Source: Comamonadaceae bacterium (GTDB taxonomy: Bacteria > Pseudomonadota > Gammaproteobacteria > Burkholderiales > Burkholderiaceae_C). Taken from it: a stretch of 55,271 nucleotides of DNA. The notes beneath the pieces are model-generated. The model was not told the origin of the DNA, searched no databases, and saw only the letters and a list, made by a program, of their open reading frames with translations. Every line of letters starts with the position of its first letter. Position 1 is the first letter of the stretch. The translations under genes and the position numbers were made by a program. The stretch spans positions 1 to 55,271 of the forward strand of contig CANKBG010000017.1 of NCBI GenBank assembly GCA_947479935.1. The letters are read 5' to 3'. Of this stretch, positions 35,109 to 43,333 are shown in pieces.

Positions 35109-36305
35109 ATGCCGAAAATTCAAGCTTCCAGCGCCCTCTCTCGATTCAAAGTCATTGACCTGTCTCGCGTTCGCGCAGGGCCCAATTGCGTGCGTATCCT
35201 GACCGACTTTGGTGCAGATGTCATTCGTGTCGAACCCCCTCCTGGCGTCGACCCCAATGAAGCCATGTTTGCGGCCAACCGCAAAGGCGGCGATTTTCAA
35301 AACATCAACCGCAACAAGCGGTCGATGACCCTCAACCTCAAAAAACCGGGCGCCATGGAAATACTGATGCGCTTGGTGGCCGAGGCGGATGTGGTGGTAG
35401 AGAACTGGCGACCCGACGTTAAAAACAAACTGGGCATCGACTACGAGTCTTTGGCCAAGGTCAACCCGCGCATCATTTTGGCCAGCATTTCTGGCTTTGG
35501 GCAAGACGGCCCCTACGCTTGGCGGCCAGGCTTTGATCAAATCATCCAAGGCATGGGCGGCTTGATGAGTGTTACGGGCGAGCCCGAGCACGGCCCCATT
35601 CGCGCTGGCTTGGCGGTCGCCGATTTGAGTGCGGGTTTGTACTGTGCCTTGGGAATTTTGGTCGCTCTTTTAGAGCGTGAAGTTTCTGGCAAAGGCCAAT
35701 GGGTGCACAGCTCCTTGTTGCATTCCCAAATTGCCATGATGGACTTCCAGATGGCGCGCTACCTCAATGACGATGATGTGCCTGTGCAAGTGGGCAACAA
35801 CCACCCCACCAGCTCGCCCATGGGCTTGTTTGACGCCAATGACGGTTGCTTCAATCTGGGCGCCTCAGGCGAGGGAAACTGGAAGCGGTTTTGTGATGTA
35901 CTGGACAAGCCAGATTGGTATGCCGACCCAGAATTTCAAACTGAACCGTTGCGTGTCAAAAATCGCAGTCGCTTAAATGCACAGATTGCGATAGAGTTCA
36001 AAAAGAATTCGGTCAAGCATTGGGTCGATCTACTTAACGAAGTGGGCGTTCCTGCGGGGCCGGTCTATACGGTTCCTGAGGTATTTGAAGATGAACAAGT
36101 GAAGCATTTGAAGGTGACCGAAACCTTGATGACAAACTTTGGCAAAGAAATTGCGTACATCACACAACCAGTAGTTTTAGAGAGAACCCCGTCACAAGTT
36201 GTGGCGCCCGCACCAGGATGGGGCGAGCATACCGATGAGGTACTCCGAGAAGCAGGCTATTCGGAGGCAGAGATTCAACAATTTCACACACAAGAGGTGG
36301 TTTGA
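35109..36305 (+). CDS. CaiB/BaiF class III CoA-transferase
   Basis: Translation most likely begins at ATG 35109 (398 residues), four bases after the amidase stop; an upstream in-frame extension lies wholly inside the amidase gene. The family start FKVIDLSRVRAGPNCVRILTDFGADVIRVE-type segment, NKRSMTL near 77-83, ENWRPDVK near 101-108 and the catalytic Asp in AVADLSAGL near 176 are visible. It attaches CoA to a carboxylic acid using another acyl-CoA as donor. It is distinct from Frc in this window (no GGGQPG loop). It likely activates the acid made by the amidase for the hydratase and dehydrogenase encoded downstream. Confidence 0.9.
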   Translation: MPKIQASSALSRFKVIDLSRVRAGPNCVRILTDFGADVIRVEPPPGVDPNEAMFAANRKGGDFQNINRNKRSMTLNLKKPGAMEILMRLVAEADVVVENWRPDVKNKLGIDYESLAKVNPRIILASISGFGQDGPYAWRPGFDQIIQGMGGLMSVTGEPEHGPIRAGLAVADLSAGLYCALGILVALLEREVSGKGQWVHSSLLHSQIAMMDFQMARYLNDDDVPVQVGNNHPTSSPMGLFDANDGCFNLGASGEGNWKRFCDVLDKPDWYADPEFQTEPLRVKNRSRLNAQIAIEFKKNSVKHWVDLLNEVGVPAGPVYTVPEVFEDEQVKHLKVTETLMTNFGKEIAYITQPVVLERTPSQVVAPAPGWGEHTDEVLREAGYSEAEIQQFHTQEVV

Positions 36306-36307
36306 AA

Positions 36308-37081
36308 ATGGGTGTAATTCACGTTTCACACGAACATCATGTCAGTGTGGTCACGATTGACGACGCAGAGCGTTACAACGCCATGAGCTTGTCGATGTGG
36401 ATTGAACTCAAAAAAGCGTTTGACAAAATTGAAAGCGACAATGAAGTACGAGCGGTCATTCTTCGCGGGGCGGGTGACAAAGCTTTTGTATCTGGTGCCA
36501 ACATCAGCGAGTTTGAAACACAACGAAACTCTGAAGCCTCAGTGGTCCATTACAACCAAAGCGTTGCCCAAGCACAAGATGCCATCACACGGTGCAGAGT
36601 TCCAGTGGTAGCAGCCATTAGCGGTATATGCTACGGCGGCGGTTTGGGGCTCGCATTGAGTTGTGATTTGCGTTATGCAAGTCCTGCTTCTAAGTTCCGC
36701 ATGCCTGCAGCTCGATTGGGCTTGGGTTATGACTACCGTGGTATGAAAAGCATTGTTCAAAACCTTGGCCCCACGGCCGCCGCTGAAGCTTTTTATACCG
36801 CCAAAGTTTATGGGGCGATAGAAGCTGCACAAATTGGCATCATCAACGCTGTCAACGACAATGTGTTTGCTTACTGCGATGAGGTGGCACTTCAAATATC
36901 ACAGAACGCACCACTGACAGTGCAGGCTGCCAAGCAAGCCATGCTTTGCATTGCGGATGACGACACATCTCAAATTTCGCGTATCGATCAGGCCGTTGAT
37001 ACGTGTTTTAAAAGCAGCGACTATGCGGAAGGCCGAAAGGCTTTTGCAGAGAAGAGGCTTCCCAAGTTCACCGGCCATTGA
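36308..37081 (+). CDS. Enoyl-CoA hydratase/isomerase
   Basis: ATG 36308 (257 residues) has GAGG about ten bases upstream; TTG 36302 would overlap the previous stop. The crotonase fold is clear: RYNAMSLSMW near 21-30, the first oxyanion-hole segment DKAFVSGANISEF near 57-69 and the second, GICYGGGLGLALSCDLRYA near 98-116. The usual catalytic glutamates of crotonase are not obvious in MPAARLGLGYD near 122-132, so hydration is not certain and isomerase, hydrolase or lyase activity is possible. The gene follows the CoA-transferase directly. Confidence 0.87.
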   Translation: MGVIHVSHEHHVSVVTIDDAERYNAMSLSMWIELKKAFDKIESDNEVRAVILRGAGDKAFVSGANISEFETQRNSEASVVHYNQSVAQAQDAITRCRVPVVAAISGICYGGGLGLALSCDLRYASPASKFRMPAARLGLGYDYRGMKSIVQNLGPTAAAEAFYTAKVYGAIEAAQIGIINAVNDNVFAYCDEVALQISQNAPLTVQAAKQAMLCIADDDTSQISRIDQAVDTCFKSSDYAEGRKAFAEKRLPKFTGH

Positions 37082-37107
37082 ATTTAAAACCACCCATGGA
37101 GAAGAAG

Positions 37108-38085
37108 ATGAAGTCTTTAAGAACCCTGCTCTCGATTGTGCTCACTCTGGCTGCAACAGCAGCTTTTGCTGTGGGGCCTTCCCCAGCGCCGATGAAACAA
37201 AAAGAAGTGCTCACCGTTGGCTACGTCAAGGTGGGGCACCTTGCGCCCATGTTGATGCTTGAAGAAGAGCTCAAAAAGCTCAACATCGAAGTCAAACGTG
37301 CTGAGTTTGTTCGATATGCCGATGCACGCACCGCATTGTTGTCTGGCTCTGTTGATGTTTCTGCAGTCGGCCCTGGCGACTTGGCCATTGTGGCGGCTCA
37401 AGGTAGCAAGAACCTCATTGGCTTGACCGGCGTTGGTAGCTCAGCCAAATATTTAGTGGTCCGTAAGGGCGTGAAAATTGATGATTGGGCGGATATCAAT
37501 GGTAAAAAGATTGCCATTGCACCTGGCTCTGCAGTCTGGTTCCAGTGGGCCATGACTCTGATTGAAAAAAATATCCCCTACACCGCATTCTCGCCAGTGA
37601 ATGTTCAAGGTGGCGGTACTGCGTTTGTTCAAGCCATGAAGCGCGGCGACATTGATGCCATGGTGCTGTGGGAGCCCTTTGAATCGCAAGCCGTTGCCGA
37701 AGGCGATGCCTATTTTGCAAACAAACTCGACTACAGCCAGTCCCGTTCTGTGGGCGCTGAACTGGGCATGTTGGCCGCTTCACGCGATGCCATGACGACC
37801 AAAAAAGATTTGGTGCAGCGCTTTTTGTGGGCTTACCTCAAAGTGGAAGAGCAAATGGCCAAAAACAATGACATGTTTGCTGATGCGTATTCTAAGTACA
37901 CAGGTTTGCCTTTGAACGTGACGAAAGAATCTGCCAAGATTATCAAGCTGGGTGGCGTCTTGACCAAAGAGCAAGTGAGTCGCTTGGCAGAAGCCGCTTT
38001 CAAACAAGGCATCGTGCAAAAAGACGTCACCAAAGAAGCTGCCGACTTGTATGACGACAGCATGGCCAAAGAAATCAAGAAGTAA
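37108..38085 (+). CDS. ABC transporter binding protein, NitT/TauT type (second system)
   Basis: ATG 37108 is chosen for GGAG six bases upstream and because it gives a clean signal peptide (residues 1-21, ending TAAFA); the frame opens 30 bases earlier at TTG. The 325-residue product has LTVGYVKVGHLAPMLML near 33-49, a GSVDVSAVGPGDLAIVAAQG loop near 83-102, and INGKKIAIAPGSAVWF. This matches the SsuA/TauA/NMT1-like group that binds small acids or N-containing solutes. Permease and ATPase genes follow, inside the catabolic operon. Confidence 0.9.
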   Translation: MKSLRTLLSIVLTLAATAAFAVGPSPAPMKQKEVLTVGYVKVGHLAPMLMLEEELKKLNIEVKRAEFVRYADARTALLSGSVDVSAVGPGDLAIVAAQGSKNLIGLTGVGSSAKYLVVRKGVKIDDWADINGKKIAIAPGSAVWFQWAMTLIEKNIPYTAFSPVNVQGGGTAFVQAMKRGDIDAMVLWEPFESQAVAEGDAYFANKLDYSQSRSVGAELGMLAASRDAMTTKKDLVQRFLWAYLKVEEQMAKNNDMFADAYSKYTGLPLNVTKESAKIIKLGGVLTKEQVSRLAEAAFKQGIVQKDVTKEAADLYDDSMAKEIKK

Positions 38086-38100
38086 TTGCAGGGATACACC

Positions 38101-38901
38101 ATGATGACGACGGCACATTTCAAGCAACTCATGCTCGGACTGGTGGTTCCAACCGCCGTCGTCGTGCTGTGGCAGGTCATGGGCAGCATGCCCGATATGG
38201 CCGGTATCTTGCCCACACCACTGAAGGTTATCGAAGGTTGGAATAGCTGGATTTTTGGCAAGCCAGGCTTGGGGTTGAACCCCTATTTGGGCACCTGGTT
38301 GGCAAATGTGGAGTACTCCTCGATGCGCGTTGCCCAAGGTTTTGCACTCGCTGCGCTCATAGGGGTGCCGCTGGGTTTGTTGATAGGTTGGAGTAAATTC
38401 ATCTCACAGATGTTTGATCCCATGATTCAAAGCCTGCGTCCGATTCCCATCACAGCGTGGTTGCCTTTTTCCATTGCAGTCTTTGGCATTCGTGACATTG
38501 GCTCCATTTTCTTAATTTTTCTGGGCGGGTTCTACGCCATCGTGGTCAACACAACACAAGGGGCTCGAGATGTAGACCGCAACTTAGTGCGGGCTGCCTT
38601 GATGATGGGTGCCAGCCGCACGCAGCTACTCCTTCGCGTTGTTTTGCCTGCAGCCATGCCGTCCATCTTTACAGGCTTGCGCATTGGTTTAGGCATTTCT
38701 TGGACTGCCGTTATCGTTTCTGAAATGGTGGCTGTCAAATCGGGCTTAGGCTATGTTTTGTGGGACGCCTACTATGTGGGTCGCATGGACATTGTGCTGG
38801 CAGACATGGTGTCCATTGGTGCCATGGGTTATATCAGCGATCGCATCATCGTTTTCATCGAACGCAAGATGCTGGTTTGGCGAATTTTGCAAAGTCACTG
38901 A
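38101..38901 (+). CDS. ABC transporter permease (second NitT/TauT system)
   Basis: The start is placed at ATG 38101 (266 residues) after AGGG; a TTG at 38086 abutting the previous stop is less likely. About six membrane helices are present. PLGLLIGWSKFISQMFDPMIQSLRPIPITAWLPF-type text near 86-120 and the EAA loop VRAALMMGASRTQLLLRVVLPAAMPSI near 162-188 are typical SsuC/TauC features. It forms the channel for the binding protein just upstream. Confidence 0.9.
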   Translation: MMTTAHFKQLMLGLVVPTAVVVLWQVMGSMPDMAGILPTPLKVIEGWNSWIFGKPGLGLNPYLGTWLANVEYSSMRVAQGFALAALIGVPLGLLIGWSKFISQMFDPMIQSLRPIPITAWLPFSIAVFGIRDIGSIFLIFLGGFYAIVVNTTQGARDVDRNLVRAALMMGASRTQLLLRVVLPAAMPSIFTGLRIGLGISWTAVIVSEMVAVKSGLGYVLWDAYYVGRMDIVLADMVSIGAMGYISDRIIVFIERKMLVWRILQSH

Positions 38902-38908
38902 AATTTTT

Positions 38909-39667
38909 ATGTCAAACATCTTTGTTCAAGACCTTTGTAAAACCTATCCCGGCCAGCCACCGGTCATGGCACTCGACCGGATTGACCTCGAAGTACCGCC
39001 AGGTGAATTTGTGGCCTTGCTGGGCCCTTCTGGCTGCGGCAAGTCCACCCTGCTTAATTTGATTGCGGGTTTTGAGGCTCCCAGCTCCGGTGTCTTACGG
39101 GTTAACCAACAAGCAGTGAATGCGCCGGGGCCAGACCGTGGTGTGGTGTTTCAAGAAGCGGCTTTATTCCCTTGGTTAACCGTTTGGGAAAACGTCATTT
39201 TTGGCCCCAAAGTACAAGGCTTGCCCAAAGCCGAATACGAAGCACGCGCCAACGAGATGATCGGTATTGTGGGTTTGCAAGACTTCAAAAACCACTTGCC
39301 GGTTCAGCTCTCAGGCGGTATGCGCCAGCGCGTAGGCATTGCACGCATTCTCACTTTGGGTTCTCGTGTGTTGTTAATGGACGAGCCCTTTGGCGCACTC
39401 GATGCCCAAACTCGCTTAACCATGCAAGAGCTTTTGCTGTCAGTCTGGCAAAAACTGAAACCGACCATCATCTTTGTGACGCATGACATTGATGAGGCTA
39501 TTTTTTTGGCCAACACCATTTACGTCATGTCGGCACGGCCTGGCCGAATTCAATCTCAACTTCATGTGCCTCTGGCACGCCCGCGCACCGTGGCAGATAC
39601 CGCGAGCGAGGCCTTCAGTGCCATGAAGCTCGAAATCCTTAACCTCATTAGACACAACCATGGCTAA
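38909..39667 (+). CDS. ABC transporter ATPase (second NitT/TauT system)
   Basis: The start is ATG 38909 (252 residues), eight bases after the permease stop; a longer frame upstream lies inside the permease gene. Walker A GPSGCGKST near 42-50, Q-loop VVFQEAALFPWLTVWENV, signature LSGGMRQR near 136-143, Walker B VLLMDEPFGALD near 156-167 and the switch His in VTHDIDEA are complete. It overlaps the next gene by eight bases. Confidence 0.92.
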   Translation: MSNIFVQDLCKTYPGQPPVMALDRIDLEVPPGEFVALLGPSGCGKSTLLNLIAGFEAPSSGVLRVNQQAVNAPGPDRGVVFQEAALFPWLTVWENVIFGPKVQGLPKAEYEARANEMIGIVGLQDFKNHLPVQLSGGMRQRVGIARILTLGSRVLLMDEPFGALDAQTRLTMQELLLSVWQKLKPTIIFVTHDIDEAIFLANTIYVMSARPGRIQSQLHVPLARPRTVADTASEAFSAMKLEILNLIRHNHG

Positions 39668-40538
39668 CCCTCGAATTCCCTATCGCTTCTCTGATGAAGG
39701 CCCGCAACTGGTCGCACCCAAAGAAGGCGCCATCTTGGTTCATTTGGTGGTCAATGTTGAGCACTGGCAATTTGAAGCCAGCATGCCGCGCACCATCATC
39801 ACGCCCCCCCATGGCAAAGAGACCGTGCCCGATGTTCCTAACTTCAGCTGGGCTGATTACGGCATGCGCGCTGGCTTGCCCCGCATCATTGACGCCATCA
39901 GCAGCCGGGGTTTGCCTGCTTCCACCAGTTTCAATGCGGGCGTGATTCAAGCTTACCCTCGCGCAGCTGAAGCCATGCACAAAGCCGGTTGGGAATTCAT
40001 TGGCCACGGCGTTCATCAAAAGGCCCTTAACCATACCGATGGTGAAGAATCTCTGATTGCCACCAGCCTGGACATGATTGAGTCATTTACTGGCAAACGT
40101 CCCAAGGGCTGGCTCAGCCCAGGCCTGCGCGAATCGCACGACACACCCGACATTTTGAAAAAACAAGGCATCGAATATGTTTTTGATTGGGTGGTTGACG
40201 ACGTACCGCACTGGATGAGCACCCAGCATGGACCACTCATGGCATTGCCCTATAACTTGGAAGTCAATGACTCCATCATCTACGCCGTCGAAAAACACGC
40301 CTCCAATGAAATGTTTCAACGCCTGTCCAACACATTGAGTTTGTTCCGGCGTGAATGCTTGAAGCAGCCACGCGTGTTGTCTTTAGGTTTACACCCCCAT
40401 TTGATTGGCGTACCGCACCGCTTTGAAAGCTTTGAAAAAATGTTGGACTTGCTCATGAGCACGCCTGAGGTTTGTTTCATGACAGGCGAAAAAATGTCGC
40501 AGTGGTATTCGTCTCAAGTCCCTGCGCCTTCCAATTGA
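39660..40538 (+). CDS. PuuE-like polysaccharide-deacetylase-fold hydrolase
   Basis: This 292-residue protein has the NodB/polysaccharide deacetylase fold but follows the allantoinase PuuE group: LVVNVEHW near 28-35 replaces the usual Asp-Asp metal motif, FSWADYGMRAGLPRI near 61-75 is a PuuE hallmark, FIGHGVHQ gives the His-rich segment near 115-122, and WLSPGLRES near 150-158 follows. PuuE opens the cyclic ureide ring of allantoin. No purine-pathway neighbour is present, so a different cyclic amide or ureide may be the substrate here. It is embedded between an ABC transporter and an SDR gene in the amidase operon. Confidence 0.8.
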   Translation: MANPRIPYRFSDEGPQLVAPKEGAILVHLVVNVEHWQFEASMPRTIITPPHGKETVPDVPNFSWADYGMRAGLPRIIDAISSRGLPASTSFNAGVIQAYPRAAEAMHKAGWEFIGHGVHQKALNHTDGEESLIATSLDMIESFTGKRPKGWLSPGLRESHDTPDILKKQGIEYVFDWVVDDVPHWMSTQHGPLMALPYNLEVNDSIIYAVEKHASNEMFQRLSNTLSLFRRECLKQPRVLSLGLHPHLIGVPHRFESFEKMLDLLMSTPEVCFMTGEKMSQWYSSQVPAPSN

Positions 40539-40562
40539 TTCAAACTTAACCGAAGAGTTCTC

Positions 40563-41345
40563 ATGAATTTAGATCTAACAGGCCAACGTGTCCTCATCAC
40601 AGGTGGCTCCAAGGGCATTGGCTTGGCTATTGCCAAAGCTTTTGCAGCAGAGGGTGCCAAGCCAATTTTGGTTTCGCGCGACCAAGCCAATTTGGCACAT
40701 GCCGTGCAAGACATCGAAACTGCTTACCACATCAAGCCTGAAGTCTTTGAAGCTGACTTGGGCTTGCCAGGATCGGCTGATGCGTTGCTCAAAAAAGTGG
40801 GTGAAATCGATGTGTTGGTCAACAACGCAGGCGCTATTCCAGGCGGCAGCATCCACGACATCACGGAAGAACGCTGGCGCCAAGCTTGGGAACTCAAACT
40901 CTACAGCTACATCAACTTGACGCGTGCCTATTTACCCAGCATGGAGAAACGCGGCAAAGGTGTCATCGCCAATATCATCGGCATGGCCGGTGCAGCGCCA
41001 CGCTATGAGTACATTTGTGGCTCAGCAGCCAACGCTGCCCTGATGGCATTCACGCAAGGTTTGGGAGGCGGTACGGTGCGCCAAGGCGTGCGTGTTTTTG
41101 GCATCAACCCATCCCCCACCCGTAGCGACCGTATGCAAGGCATGTTGCAGCAACAAGCCATTAACAAACTGGGTGATGCCGCGCGCTGGCAAGAGTTAAC
41201 TTTAAGCATGCCTTTTGGTCGCATGGCCGAGCCTGATGAAATTGCCAAACTGACTGTGTTCTGCGCATCTCCACTGTGCAGCTACCTGAGTGGCAGCGTC
41301 ATCAACGTTGACGGTGGTCAAATGTTCACAACTCCCAGCAAATAA
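40563..41345 (+). CDS. Short-chain dehydrogenase/reductase with atypical active site
   Basis: This 260-residue SDR has the cofactor loop TGGSKGIG at 13-20 and the NNAG motif at 87-90, then VDGGQMF near the end. The catalytic Tyr-x-x-x-Lys is not present: the region reads RYEYICGSAANAAL at 147-160, with Asn157 where the Lys usually lies and Gly153 where the Tyr usually lies. Similar Lys-to-Asn SDRs exist but their reactions are mostly unknown. It is probably an NAD(P)-dependent hydroxyacyl or alcohol dehydrogenase in the beta-oxidation-like part of the operon. It begins 24 bases after the PuuE-like gene. Confidence 0.85.
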   Translation: MNLDLTGQRVLITGGSKGIGLAIAKAFAAEGAKPILVSRDQANLAHAVQDIETAYHIKPEVFEADLGLPGSADALLKKVGEIDVLVNNAGAIPGGSIHDITEERWRQAWELKLYSYINLTRAYLPSMEKRGKGVIANIIGMAGAAPRYEYICGSAANAALMAFTQGLGGGTVRQGVRVFGINPSPTRSDRMQGMLQQQAINKLGDAARWQELTLSMPFGRMAEPDEIAKLTVFCASPLCSYLSGSVINVDGGQMFTTPSK

Positions 41346-41348
41346 TTT

Positions 41349-42503
41349 ATGAGCCCCCAAAATTTCCCAGAACTGCGCGAAGGCGTACGCCAAGTTGTCT
41401 CAGCTTTTGATTCTCGCTATTGGCAAGAGGTCGATGAGGCCCGCGCCTTCCCAGAAAAATTTGTCACTGCCTTGACTGAGGCCGGTTGGCTTTCCGCCCT
41501 GATTCCAGAAGAGTACGGCGGCTCCAATCTCAGCCTGACCGAAGCCAGCGTCATCATGGAAGAAATCAACCGTGCTGGCGGTAATTCAGGCGCCTGCCAT
41601 GGCCAAATGTATGTGATGGGTTGCGTCGTTCGGCACGGCTCGAAAGCACAGAAAGACGCTTTACTGCCCAAGATTGCGTCGGGTGAATTGCGCATGCAAT
41701 CCATGGCTGTCACTGAACCTACAACCGGTTCAGACACCACACAGCTTAAAACCATGGCGGTGCGCCAAGGCGACCACTATGTGGTGAATGGACAAAAGGT
41801 TTGGACTTCGCGTTTGCAGCATTCTGACTACATGCTTTTGTTGGCTCGAACCACACCCCTCGCTGAAGTGAAGAAAAAGTCAGAAGGCTTATCCGTTTTC
41901 TTGGTGGACTTGCGTGAAGAAGTGGGTAAGACCATTACAGTCAAACCCATCCGCAACATGGTCAATCACGAGACCAATGAAATCTTCATCGACAACCTGC
42001 GAATTCCGGTCGAAAACCGCATCGGTGAAGAAGGCTTGGGCTTGAAATACATTTTGGATGGCTTGAATGCAGAGCGCATTTTGATTGCTGCGGAATGTAT
42101 CGGTGATGGTTATTGGTTTGTCGATCGTGCCACTGAATACGCCAAACAACGTGTGGTATTTGGCCGTGCCATCGCACACAATCAAGGCATTCAATTTCCA
42201 ATTGCCAAAGCTCATATCAATGTTGAAGCGGCCAGCTTGATGCGTTATGAAGCTGCACGCCTGTTTGATGCGGGATTGCCTTGTGGCGCTCAAGCAAACA
42301 TGTCCAAGCTACTGGCAGCAGACGCGTCCTGGGAGGCTGCCAATGTGTGTTTGCAAACGCATGGTGGCTTTGGCTTTGCCGCTGAATACGACATTGAGCG
42401 TAAATTCCGTGAGACTCGTTTGTACCAAGTGGCGCCCATCTCAACCAACTTGATTTTGTCTTATGTGGGTGAGCATGTTTTAGGCATGCCTAAGTCATAC
42501 TGA
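41349..42503 (+). CDS. Acyl-CoA dehydrogenase (first)
   Basis: This 384-residue flavoenzyme starts three bases after the SDR. Acyl-CoA dehydrogenase signatures are present: SMAVTEPTTGSDTTQLKT near 117-134, NGQKVWTSRLQHSDY near 146-160, NAERILIAAECIGD near 237-250, and QTHGGFGFAAEYDIERKFRETRL near 336-358 in the C-terminal helical domain. It introduces an alpha,beta double bond in an acyl-CoA, passing electrons to ETF. The catalytic base position differs between subfamilies and I cannot fix it by eye. Enoyl-CoA hydratase follows ten bases later, consistent with successive steps. Confidence 0.92.
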   Translation: MSPQNFPELREGVRQVVSAFDSRYWQEVDEARAFPEKFVTALTEAGWLSALIPEEYGGSNLSLTEASVIMEEINRAGGNSGACHGQMYVMGCVVRHGSKAQKDALLPKIASGELRMQSMAVTEPTTGSDTTQLKTMAVRQGDHYVVNGQKVWTSRLQHSDYMLLLARTTPLAEVKKKSEGLSVFLVDLREEVGKTITVKPIRNMVNHETNEIFIDNLRIPVENRIGEEGLGLKYILDGLNAERILIAAECIGDGYWFVDRATEYAKQRVVFGRAIAHNQGIQFPIAKAHINVEAASLMRYEAARLFDAGLPCGAQANMSKLLAADASWEAANVCLQTHGGFGFAAEYDIERKFRETRLYQVAPISTNLILSYVGEHVLGMPKSY

Positions 42504-42512
42504 GCACGCACC

Positions 42513-43319
42513 ATGTCTAACTCTGAATTGCCCTTATACACCACGCTTGATTGCAAACAAGTCAGCTCCAACGTTCTTCAAGTTGGTATGAATCGGCCCG
42601 AAGTGGGCAATGCACTGAACACCCAAATGGCCTTGGACATGCTGGACTTGTGGACTCGGCTGACCGATGTTCCAGGCAATATTCGGTGTGTGATTTTGAC
42701 AGGTGCAGGCAGCAAGATTTTTTGTGCAGGGGGCGACCTCAAAGAGCGAAATGGCATGACGCCACAAGCATGGCAGCACCAGCATGAAATTTTTGAGCGT
42801 TCTTATTGGGCACAGATAGACTTGCCATTGCCCGTCATCGGTGCTGTCAATGGCCATGCCTTTGGTGGTGGTTTAGAAATTGCACTGTGTTGCGATTTTT
42901 TGTATGCCAGTCAAGATGCGCGGTTTGCATTTCCGGAGGTGACTTTGGGCATCATGCCGGGTATGGGCGGGACGCAAAATTTGCCTCGCGCTTTGGGTGA
43001 AAGGCGCGCCAAGGAGTTGATCATGACGGGGCGCCCCTTCAGCGCTGCACAAGCCTATGAATGGGGCCTCATTAATCAGCTTGCTGCTACTGATCAAGTG
43101 CTGCCGCTTGCTTTGGAAACTGCGCAAAAAATTGCCAGCAATGCGCCTTTGTCAGTGCAACAAATCAAAAAATCGGTTCGATATGGTGGGCAAATGGAAT
43201 TGCGCACAGCCTATCGTTTTGAGGTTGAAGCCTATAAGCACTTGGTTGACACCGACGATCGTAGAGAAGGCGTGGCGGCCTTCAACGAAAAGCGCCCGCC
43301 TGTCTTCAAAGGTCGCTAA
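42513..43319 (+). CDS. Enoyl-CoA hydratase (second)
   Basis: This 268-residue crotonase has RPEVGNALNTQMALDM near 29-44, SKIFCAGGDLKERNG near 68-82 as the first oxyanion segment, and GAVNGHAFGGGLEIALCCDF near 109-128 as the second. FAFPEVTLGIMPGMGGTQNLPR near 137-158 keeps the two-glutamate region characteristic of true hydratases (the Pro-Glu-Val glutamate is present). It is a typical enoyl-CoA hydratase, unlike the first copy at 36308. It lies directly after the acyl-CoA dehydrogenase and should hydrate its product. Confidence 0.92.
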   Translation: MSNSELPLYTTLDCKQVSSNVLQVGMNRPEVGNALNTQMALDMLDLWTRLTDVPGNIRCVILTGAGSKIFCAGGDLKERNGMTPQAWQHQHEIFERSYWAQIDLPLPVIGAVNGHAFGGGLEIALCCDFLYASQDARFAFPEVTLGIMPGMGGTQNLPRALGERRAKELIMTGRPFSAAQAYEWGLINQLAATDQVLPLALETAQKIASNAPLSVQQIKKSVRYGGQMELRTAYRFEVEAYKHLVDTDDRREGVAAFNEKRPPVFKGR

Positions 43320-43333
43320 TTGAAGAGGTCTGG

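Noticed and set aside
35109..36305. A second formyl-CoA transferase
   Set aside because: It is in the same CoA-transferase family but lacks the GGGQPG loop and the Frc-specific segments, and has no oxc neighbour.
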